Source: CAZAJS01 sp964485635 (lineage in GTDB: Bacteria; Pseudomonadota; Gammaproteobacteria; Francisellales; Francisellaceae). From it: a DNA stretch of 16,725 bases. Shown here piece after piece: positions 8,260 to 14,158 of the stretch. The position numbers were made by a program, and so were the translations under genes. Every line of letters begins with the position of its first letter. Position 1 is the stretch's first letter. The notes beneath the pieces were generated by a model. The model was not told the DNA's origin and searched no databases. It saw nothing but the letters and a program-made list of their open reading frames with translations. The stretch is taken from positions 1 through 16,725 of the forward strand of contig CAZAJS010000024.1 in NCBI GenBank assembly GCA_964485635.1, written 5' to 3'.

Positions 8260-8335
8260 AGTTTCTCCTTGCGGATATTGACCTTACTTTTTTAAATTCG
8301 GTCATCGACGCACTGTCTAACAAATTAGCATTAGC

Positions 8336-8650
8336 TTATGATGCGACGGCTTGTGCAGCAGCACCTGTTAAACCATCAATAGCCAGTGGGCTTGCATAAA
8401 GAACTAAGAAACCAATCGCAATTGAAATTGCCGCAAACGCGTCAACAAACGCGGCAACAATAAACATACGACCTAACAACATACCGCCTAATTCAGGCTG
8501 ACGTGCTACCCCTTCTAAGTATTTGCCTCCTAGCACACCGAAACCAATTGCTGTACCTAAAGCTGGTAAAGCAATGAGTAAAGCAACCGCTATTAATGTC
8601 ATGCCATTTAAGTTGCCAGCAACTTGTAACATCGTTTCTTCGTGACCCAT
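8336..8650 (-). CDS. atpE: ATP synthase Fo c subunit, long form with relocated proline
   Basis: Proton-carrying rotor-ring subunit made of two membrane helices joined by the polar loop ARQPE (R50-Q51-P52). The ion-binding carboxylate is D70 (E. coli D61), and the neighbouring residues look H+-type rather than Na+-type. Aligning from the loop gives a constant offset of 9 to E. coli. Helix 1 then has Pro29 at the place of E. coli Ala20, and helix 2 has Ala73 at the place of E. coli Pro64. Length is 104 aa against 79 in E. coli: 9 extra residues at the N-terminus and 16 at the C-terminus (an Ala-rich tail after YASPLAIDG). The start at 8650 is well supported by AAGGAG 7 bases upstream. The helix-1 glycine ladder (GTAIGFGVLGG) is intact. 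Confidence 0.98.
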   Translation of the reverse strand: MGHEETMLQVAGNLNGMTLIAVALLIALPALGTAIGFGVLGGKYLEGVARQPELGGMLLGRMFIVAAFVDAFAAISIAIGFLVLYASPLAIDGLTGAAAQAVAS

Positions 8651-8703
8651 TTTTTTCTCCTTTTTTATGATTAATCACTCTTTTGAACTTTACTATTCAA
8701 CCA

Positions 8704-9489
8704 TTAATGTTTATGTTGTGCCATGTTTAAATAAACTACCGTTAACATCATAAATACAAATGCTTGAATCGTAATAACTAAAATATGGAAAATCGCCCAT
8801 ATGCCGCCAAATGGCCATTGAATCCACCACGGTAACAAAGCGATTAACACAAAAATTAACTCTCCGGCAAACATATTGCCGAATAAACGTAACGACAATG
8901 ATAAAGGCTTTACAACTTCATCAATAATACGAAAAAAAATGTTTAATGGGAACAACCAAATACCAAATGGTTGACTTAAAATTTCTTTTAATAACCCAAG
9001 TCCCTTAGATTTCATATTATAAAAAATAACCAAGAAAAACACACTTATAGACAGTCCAAATGTTAAATTAGGATCCGCTGTTGCAACAATCCTAAAATGG
9101 TCATCCAATGATCCGCCTAAATGCATGATTAACCAGGTTGGTAAATCAACAGGAATTAAATCCATAAAGTTCATTAAAAATACCCAAATAAAAATGGTCA
9201 CCCCTAAAGGAGTAATAAAGTTTTGTCGGGAAAAATCATAAGATTGACCAATTAACCCATCTAACCACTCCCAAATGATTTCAATAAAATTTTGAAACTT
9301 ACCTGGAACACCAGAAGAGGCCCGACGTGCGGCAAAAAACATAATACCTAAAAATAATATACCTAAGGCAATACTCATCACAAGTGTATCTAAATTTAAA
9401 ACCCAAAACTTAGAGTCGCCTAAATGCACTTGCCAATGTTGCAAGTGATGTTTTACATATCCTGTTGTCGTCAGTTGCTCTTGTGCCAT
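8704..9489 (-). CDS. atpB: ATP synthase Fo a subunit
   Basis: Stator channel subunit that forms the proton half-channels against the c-ring. The essential arginine lies in LSLSLRLFGNMFAGE (R201, counting from the start given here). Conserved companions are the Glu of FAGE (E210), the His of WAIFHIL (H235) and the Gln of TIQAF (Q242). Five or more hydrophobic segments are visible, as expected for the 261-residue product. The frame is open to an ATG at 9504 (266 aa), but neither start has a strong ribosome-binding site. The ATG at 9489 is preferred because it yields the usual MA-x-E-type N-terminus and has a weak GAG upstream. This choice is uncertain by five codons. Confidence 0.96.
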   Translation of the reverse strand: MAQEQLTTTGYVKHHLQHWQVHLGDSKFWVLNLDTLVMSIALGILFLGIMFFAARRASSGVPGKFQNFIEIIWEWLDGLIGQSYDFSRQNFITPLGVTIFIWVFLMNFMDLIPVDLPTWLIMHLGGSLDDHFRIVATADPNLTFGLSISVFFLVIFYNMKSKGLGLLKEILSQPFGIWLFPLNIFFRIIDEVVKPLSLSLRLFGNMFAGELIFVLIALLPWWIQWPFGGIWAIFHILVITIQAFVFMMLTVVYLNMAQHKH

Positions 9490-9521
9490 ACTGTCTGTTC
9501 TCATTATTTATTTAAATTGCT

Positions 9522-9905
9522 TTATTGATTTAATGTCGCTGCCCGAATAAAAAACGGCAACAACCACATTGCACACTGCAATACTAACAATCCAATCACA
9601 TAAGGTAAAAACAGTGGATTTAACCAAAATGCAATTAAAACACTTCCTAGTCCAACTACCACTAGTTTTAACAGCTCAGCTAAATAAAACAATATTAGCT
9701 CTTGGGCTGCTGAAAAACGTTTACCTTTTATAAAAAAACGGCTTAGAAACACGAAATTTGCTATCGCCATCAAAACGGCCCCTAGTCCAAAACTAGCAGC
9801 ACTATTCAGCTTTCCTAAAGCTGCATATAAAATAGAACCAACAACCACAAGTATCACTTGAAACGTGACAAACTTGATTGTAGCTAGTTGACGATAGACA
9901 ATCAT
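9522..9905 (-). CDS. atpI: AtpI, ATP synthase operon accessory membrane protein
   Basis: Small membrane protein of 127 residues (E. coli about 126) with four hydrophobic segments at roughly 12-31, 38-58, 70-94 and 99-120. The second helix pair carries the polar AELLKL stretch. Family knowledge: AtpI is not part of the final enzyme but is implicated in c-ring assembly or stability. The frame extends 29 codons upstream to a TTG at 9992. That extension overlaps the predicted operon promoter (9936-9964) and has no family resemblance, so the ATG at 9905 is chosen. GGTG lies 8 bases before it, a weak ribosome-binding site. It is the first gene of the atp operon. Confidence 0.9.
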   Translation of the reverse strand: MIVYRQLATIKFVTFQVILVVVGSILYAALGKLNSAASFGLGAVLMAIANFVFLSRFFIKGKRFSAAQELILFYLAELLKLVVVGLGSVLIAFWLNPLFLPYVIGLLVLQCAMWLLPFFIRAATLNQ

Positions 9906-9935
9906 GTTATCTGCACCATTTGCATTGTGCCAATC

Positions 9936-9964
9936 ATTATATACATTCCAACATAACCTGACAA
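9936..9964 (-). promoter_or_regulatory. Predicted sigma-70 promoter of the atp operon
   Basis: On the minus strand: -35 TTGTCA (9959-9964, 5/6 consensus), a 17-base spacer, then -10 TATAAT (9936-9941, 6/6). Predicted transcription start is near 9929, giving a leader of about 25 bases before the atpI ATG at 9905. It lies in the 83-base gap after the holC stop, where no terminator is seen, so read-through from purA-holC remains possible. Confidence 0.75.
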
Positions 9965-9988
9965 GCCCAAATAATCGGTTTGTTAGAT

Positions 9989-10426
9989 TCAACTCATTTT
10001 ATGAACGCGAATTTTCCTATCCTTTTTTTGATATTGATGATATTTATAACGCGCTTGATTTAAGTGGTTTGAGTTTTGGTCTGTAATCTCAATCACACGT
10101 TGGTACTGTGTCGGTACATATTTATTACCAGCTAGCAGAATCAAAATATCATTAAAGTCAAATAGTTGAGCCTGATCTGACGTTAAATAACAAGGCAATG
10201 ATCGATACTGTTTGCCTGAGACTTCATCTAGCAACACATGCGGAATAAATTCTGTTGCATGATCTGCCCATAAAAGCCGATCAATCTGCTGACAACGCTG
10301 AGGATCATCGTCATATAACAATATATTGCTGTAATTAGCTTTATAAAGTTTTTTAACAAATTTAAACAAAAACTGATGAAGTGCTTTTTGACTTTCTGTT
10401 GTAAGGATATAGAAATCAACTTGCAT
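9989..10426 (-). CDS. holC: DNA polymerase III chi subunit
   Basis: Clamp-loader accessory subunit that, in E. coli, pairs with psi (HolD) and links the polymerase III holoenzyme to SSB on the lagging strand. The 145-residue protein shows the chi fold pattern. It has an N-terminal FYIL strand, the central LLYDDDPQRCQQIDRLLWA block followed by EFIPH (E. coli has a similar LWA..ESFVPH), and DILILLAG. A basic C-terminal tail follows (QKKDRKIRVHK). Family assignment rests on this pattern; overall similarity is modest, as usual for HolC. The start at 10426 has AGGTG 9 bases upstream. It follows purA by 11 bases and is presumably cotranscribed with it. It is not next to pepA or valS, its common neighbours. 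Confidence 0.85.
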   Translation of the reverse strand: MQVDFYILTTESQKALHQFLFKFVKKLYKANYSNILLYDDDPQRCQQIDRLLWADHATEFIPHVLLDEVSGKQYRSLPCYLTSDQAQLFDFNDILILLAGNKYVPTQYQRVIEITDQNSNHLNQARYKYHQYQKKDRKIRVHKMS

Positions 10427-10437
10427 CAGCTTTTCAC

Positions 10438-11733
10438 CTAATTAAAAATAGATTGAGTGATAATATTTTCTGAGCGTTCAGGGCCTGTGGAAATGATATC
10501 AATACTAACCCCTAAGGCTTTTTGAATATATTCAATATACCGTTGAGCATTCACCGGTAATGCATCCCAATTTTTTAAGCCTTCGGTTGACTCTGACCAA
10601 CCTTGGAATGTTTCATAGACAGGCTGGCAACGCTGATAATCAGCGTTGTCATAAGGTGGATGTGTCACGGTTTTTCCATCTAGTTCATAAGCCACACAAA
10701 TTTTTAATGTTTCAAGCCCATCTAGCACATCTAGCTTAGTTAAACAAATACTCGTAATACTATTAATTTCAATAGAACGACGTAAAGCAACTAGATCTAG
10801 CCATCCCGTACGTCGGTTACGACCAGAGTTTGTTCCAACTTCTTTACCTTTTTTCGCCAAATACTGGCCAATTTCACCATCTAACTCGGTTGGATAAGCA
10901 CCGCTGCCAACCCTTGTTGTATAAGCTTTTGTCACACCGATCACATCATCTAAATAACAAGGACCAAAACCAGCTCCCGCTGAAATATTACCAGATGTTG
11001 TGTTTGATGATGTAACAAATGGGTAAGTTCCATGATCAATGTCTAGTAAAGTCCCTTGTGCGCCTTCAAATACAATCTTTTTGCCAGCTTGACGAAGACC
11101 GTTTAGCTCAGCTGACACATCCGTTAACAAAGGAATAACATTTTTACCATGCTGCATTAACGTCTGATAAACAGAATCAAAACTTGCTTGCAATGACTGG
11201 CCATAAACATATGTTAATACAGTTTCATGATAAGTATAAAGCGACTTTAATTTTTCATACAATCGTTCTGGATAACGCAAATCACTTAACCGAATTGCCC
11301 GACGTGCAACCTTATCTTCATAAGCCGGCCCAATGCCACGCTTCGTCGTTCCAATCTTATTTTGGCCTAAAGCCATTTCTTTTGCCTCATCAAGCTGGAT
11401 ATGAACCGGTAAAACAACGGGGCAGGCCTCACTGATGCGAAGCCGTTGGTTGACAGGAACACCTGTGGATGCGACTTCATTCATTTCTTCAGATAAAGCA
11501 TCTAATGAGACAACAACACCATTGCCAATATAACTGATCACCCCTTCATGCAAGATACCTGAAGGAATGAGACGTAACTTGGTCTCTTTGCCTTCGATAT
11601 TTAATGTATGGCCAGCATTATGCCCGCCCTGGAAGCGGACGACAGCATCAGCTTGTGCCGTTAACATATCGACAATTTTACCTTTTCCTTCATCGCCCCA
11701 CTGACTTCCTAATACAACAATACTCTTACCCAC
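10438..11733 (-). CDS. purA: Adenylosuccinate synthetase
   Basis: Joins IMP and aspartate using GTP to give adenylosuccinate, the first committed step from IMP to AMP. The GTP loop and catalytic Asp are in GSQWGDEGKGK (D14), with catalytic His in GGHNAGHT (H42). The IMP-binding signature GTTKRGIGPAYEDK and the GRNRRTGWLDLVALR segment are intact. Length of 431 residues is normal. The start is GTG at 11733, with GAGG 7 bases upstream. A possible -10 (GATAAT, minus strand, 11772-11777) lies upstream, but no good -35 is spaced to it, so the promoter is unresolved. It heads a leftward purA-holC unit. Confidence 0.98.
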   Translation of the reverse strand: MGKSIVVLGSQWGDEGKGKIVDMLTAQADAVVRFQGGHNAGHTLNIEGKETKLRLIPSGILHEGVISYIGNGVVVSLDALSEEMNEVASTGVPVNQRLRISEACPVVLPVHIQLDEAKEMALGQNKIGTTKRGIGPAYEDKVARRAIRLSDLRYPERLYEKLKSLYTYHETVLTYVYGQSLQASFDSVYQTLMQHGKNVIPLLTDVSAELNGLRQAGKKIVFEGAQGTLLDIDHGTYPFVTSSNTTSGNISAGAGFGPCYLDDVIGVTKAYTTRVGSGAYPTELDGEIGQYLAKKGKEVGTNSGRNRRTGWLDLVALRRSIEINSITSICLTKLDVLDGLETLKICVAYELDGKTVTHPPYDNADYQRCQPVYETFQGWSESTEGLKNWDALPVNAQRYIEYIQKALGVSIDIISTGPERSENIITQSIFN

Positions 11734-11875
11734 AATTAATCCTCTATTTGTGTTGCTTTGTCATTTCTTTTATTATCCTAGCGATTTTCATATCAAAAAA
11801 CAAATCAAATCCTTGATAAACAATCATGTTTTTCCAGAAACCAATAGTTCAGCGGTCTATTAGCAAAAGTAACAC

Positions 11876-11903
11876 TTGACGCTATTTTTTAAATCAGCAC
11901 AAT
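11876..11903 (+). promoter_or_regulatory. Candidate dtd promoter in the purA-dtd spacer
   Basis: TTGACG (11876-11881, 5/6) is followed after 16 bases by CACAAT (11898-11903, 4/6). An alternative -10, TATTAT at 11907-11912, is too far from this -35. The rest of the 202-base spacer (11734-11935) holds a spaced inverted repeat TATCAA/TTGATA (11791-11796 and 11813-11818) and no gene that I can recognise. Confidence 0.35.
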
Positions 11904-11910
11904 AGGTATT

Positions 11911-11923
11911 ATCAGATACTGAT
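11911..11923. repeat. Small palindrome ATCAG-ATA-CTGAT before dtd
   Basis: A perfect 5-bp inverted repeat with a 3-base centre, 12 bases ahead of the dtd start codon and just after the candidate -10 boxes. It is a possible operator half-site pair or leader hairpin. At this length chance occurrence is quite possible. Confidence 0.3.
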
Positions 11924-11935
11924 TTTATATGGATC

Positions 11936-12379
11936 ATGCAACTTTTAATTCAACGAGTCACACAAGCGTCTATTTTCGTTCATCAAAAAATGATTACTCA
12001 TATTCAACAAGGAATTTTAGCATTAACCTGCATTGAGCAACAAGATACACATATAGCTTTCAAAAAAATGGCAAACAAGCTTTGGAATTATCGTTTATTT
12101 GAAGATGCTAATGGTAAAATGAACCAAAGTTTAGCAGACATCCAAGGCCAATGTTTGCTTGTTCCTCAGTTTACTCTTGCAGCCGATACGGATAAAGGAA
12201 GACGTCCAAGTTTTAGCAACGTTTGCCCTAATCCTATTGCACAAAAAGGATTTTATGATTTTGTCCAACTCATGCGTCAACTCTATGGAACAACAGCTAT
12301 TAAGTCAGGTATTTTCAATGCCGATATGCAAGTGTCACTAACCAATGATGGTCCAGCAACTTTCTGGTTGCACAGCTAA
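11936..12379 (+). CDS. dtd: D-aminoacyl-tRNA deacylase
   Basis: Hydrolyses D-amino acids (and glycine mischarged on tRNA-Ala) from tRNA, acting as a homodimer. Length of 147 residues is normal. The protein starts MQLLIQRVTQASIF in the usual way and keeps QFTLAADTDKG with Thr80, DMQVSLTNDGP, and the Gly-cisPro motif G139-P140. Two normally conserved places differ. The family SQFTL motif reads PQFTL (Pro77), and the LG(V/I) at about residue 32 reads TCI. The ribosome-binding site is weak (GGA very near the ATG). The gene diverges from purA and is convergent with aroB, their stop codons overlapping by three bases (12376-12378 for aroB, 12377-12379 for dtd). Confidence 0.95.
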   Translation: MQLLIQRVTQASIFVHQKMITHIQQGILALTCIEQQDTHIAFKKMANKLWNYRLFEDANGKMNQSLADIQGQCLLVPQFTLAADTDKGRRPSFSNVCPNPIAQKGFYDFVQLMRQLYGTTAIKSGIFNADMQVSLTNDGPATFWLHS

Positions 12380-13479
12380 ATCATCTTTTGATAAGCATCA
12401 ATCCATTGGGTTAAGGTATTAACATCAATATCTTGAACAACCACTCCATGACCAATATCTTTTAGTAAAATTAAAACAATCGCTCTTCGATTAAAATTCT
12501 TTTTATCTAACCGCATTTTTTCAACAAGCTGTTGAGCTGTTACATCCACGGGTAACTGAATCGATAAATGATACTGTCTTAATAAATCAAATAGCGCTTG
12601 GCAAGATTCCCACTCTAGCATCCCCAAGCGATAAGAGATATAAGCCGCTATCCCCATACCAATAGCAACAGCTTGACCATGTAACAAGCCTTGTTTTAAG
12701 TACAATGATTCTAATGCATGTCCAAATGTATGACCAAAATTCAACAAGATTCGTTGCCCGTGTTGCTCAGTAGCATCTAATTGCACCACGTTTACCTTCC
12801 ACTTGACACAACGGTAAATTAATTCCAGCCATGGCCCAGTGTAGTTATCTGCTAGTGTTAATTGATCTTTTGATTGCTTTAGCCAATGAAAAAACGTTTT
12901 ATCAAAGATACAAGCATATTTGATTACTTCTGCCATGCCATTAGCAATATGACACTGATCTAATGATGATAACCAGTAAGGGGTCAATAATACGTGTTTA
13001 GGTTGCCAAAAAGCTCCAATAACATTTTTATACCCTTGGTAATTAATTGCTGTTTTACCGCCAATGGCTGCATCAACTTGGCTCAACAATGTGGTCGGGA
13101 CCGATATCCAATCTACCCCACGGAAAAAAGTTGCTGCCACATACCCTGACACATCACTAATACAACCACCACCAAATGCAAGTATTAAACTATTACGACC
13201 ATAATGGTTCTCAATTAGGGCTTGATAAATTTGCTGGACACTGGCCAATGTTTTGGCTGATTCACCTGCCGGCAAGATGACCTGTTGAATTATCTGATCT
13301 GTTCGACTTTGAATTTTTTGACGGATTTGATCTGGATAATCAAGCTGATCAAGATGCTTATCTGATACAATGAGAATTGCATCATACTCAGCAAATAAAT
13401 GATTGATTGAACAATTAAAAATATTTGAATAAAAGGTAATTTCGTAACAGTTTTTAGCGCTTGGAATTGTTACTGTCAT
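12376..13479 (-). CDS. aroB: 3-dehydroquinate synthase
   Basis: NAD- and metal-dependent enzyme that cyclises DAHP to 3-dehydroquinate, the second step of the shikimate pathway. Conserved catalytic pieces are the glycine-rich NAD loop (GGG, 103-105), PTTLLSQVDAAIGGKT, YKNVIGAF, EVIKY (E184 metal ligand, K187), RILLNFGHTFGHA (H250 ligand), LHG (H267 ligand) and DKK. Departures from the usual pattern are GGGCISD for GGGV(V/I)GD, KYA for KYG, and HGQ for HGE. The frame reaches TTG at 13500. The ATG at 13479 gives MTVTIPSAKNCYEI, matching family N-termini, and a normal 367 aa. Its ribosome-binding site is poor, so coupling to aroK (21 bases upstream) is likely. Confidence 0.95.
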   Translation of the reverse strand: MTVTIPSAKNCYEITFYSNIFNCSINHLFAEYDAILIVSDKHLDQLDYPDQIRQKIQSRTDQIIQQVILPAGESAKTLASVQQIYQALIENHYGRNSLILAFGGGCISDVSGYVAATFFRGVDWISVPTTLLSQVDAAIGGKTAINYQGYKNVIGAFWQPKHVLLTPYWLSSLDQCHIANGMAEVIKYACIFDKTFFHWLKQSKDQLTLADNYTGPWLELIYRCVKWKVNVVQLDATEQHGQRILLNFGHTFGHALESLYLKQGLLHGQAVAIGMGIAAYISYRLGMLEWESCQALFDLLRQYHLSIQLPVDVTAQQLVEKMRLDKKNFNRRAIVLILLKDIGHGVVVQDIDVNTLTQWIDAYQKMI

Positions 13480-13500
13480 CCCATTGTTTTCAAACACCAA

Positions 13501-14028
13501 TCAAACGCCTTCATCTTCCATAATCAATTTTGTGATTTTTTGAACAACATTCCGCACAGTCGTTTGACTTGTTTCAATAGTCAAATCAGCGATTTCTCGA
13601 TAAAGTGGCTCTCTTGTTTCCATTAATTTTTCAAGCTGCCCTCGTCGATCATCAACTTGTAGCATGGGGCGTTTTTTATCTTTTGCTGTCCGCTCAAGCT
13701 GTTGGTCAACAGATGCTCGCAAATAAACAACTTTCCCTCTTGATGACAACAGTGTTCGATTTTCAGGTAATTCAATTGCACCACCGCCTGTTGCTAAAAC
13801 AGTATTTTGACGGTTTGCTAATTCTTGTAATATCGATTTTTCACGTTGACGAAATCCTTCCTCACCTTCTAGATCAAAAATCCAGCCAATATCAACACCA
13901 CAACGTTGCTCAATTTCACGATCAGAATCTACGAAATCCAGCTTTAATGACTGAGCAAGTTGGCGTCCTATTGTGCTTTTTCCAACACCTACAGGGCCAA
14001 TTAAAAATACATTTTGTGTTCTTATCAT
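13501..14028 (-). CDS. aroK: Shikimate kinase
   Basis: Phosphorylates shikimate at the 3-hydroxyl using ATP. Walker A is GPVGVGKST (residues 11-19). Shikimate-binding residues are D36 of DSD, R60 of EEGFRQRE and the GGG of LATGGGAIE. The lid region carries DKKRPML. Length of 175 residues is typical, and the protein closely resembles E. coli AroK (FDLEGEEGFR, REPLYREIADLTI). The start at 14028 has AGAG about 6 bases upstream. It lies 127 bases after pilQ and immediately before aroB, the common gammaproteobacterial order. No strong promoter is visible in the pilQ-aroK gap; TATAAA (minus strand, 14082-14087) lacks a good -35. Confidence 0.97.
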   Translation of the reverse strand: MIRTQNVFLIGPVGVGKSTIGRQLAQSLKLDFVDSDREIEQRCGVDIGWIFDLEGEEGFRQREKSILQELANRQNTVLATGGGAIELPENRTLLSSRGKVVYLRASVDQQLERTAKDKKRPMLQVDDRRGQLEKLMETREPLYREIADLTIETSQTTVRNVVQKITKLIMEDEGV

Positions 14029-14142
14029 GATTCTCTACATTTCTTATTTAATTGAACAATGACAGACACGTTAGCTGTCGCTTTATAATTATCAAATACC
14101 GCTTAATAAATTACCGTAATCAATGCAATTTCACAACCACTA

Positions 14143-14158
14143 TGATAAGGATTTATCA
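14143..14158. repeat. 6-bp hairpin at the pilQ stop
   Basis: TGATAA-GGAT-TTATCA is a perfect inverted repeat with a 4-base loop. Its right arm includes the pilQ stop codon (14156-14158). It is AT-rich with no following T-run on the minus strand, so it is at best a weak structure at the pilQ/aroK boundary. Confidence 0.35.

Noticed and set aside
9906..9992. TTG-initiated 29-codon extension of AtpI overlapping the holC stop codon
   Set aside because: It covers a near-consensus promoter and makes the protein much longer than its family; the ATG at 9905 gives the usual length.
13605..14030. Open frame of 141 codons on the plus strand covering aroK
   Set aside because: Antisense shadow of a clear shikimate kinase; its Gln/His/Leu-rich composition is typical of reverse-strand reading of AT-rich genes.
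14082..14087. TATAAA as -10 of a separate aroK promoter
   Set aside because: The hexamer 17 bases upstream (TTTATT) matches only 3 of 6 consensus bases, and transcription from pilQ is an adequate explanation.
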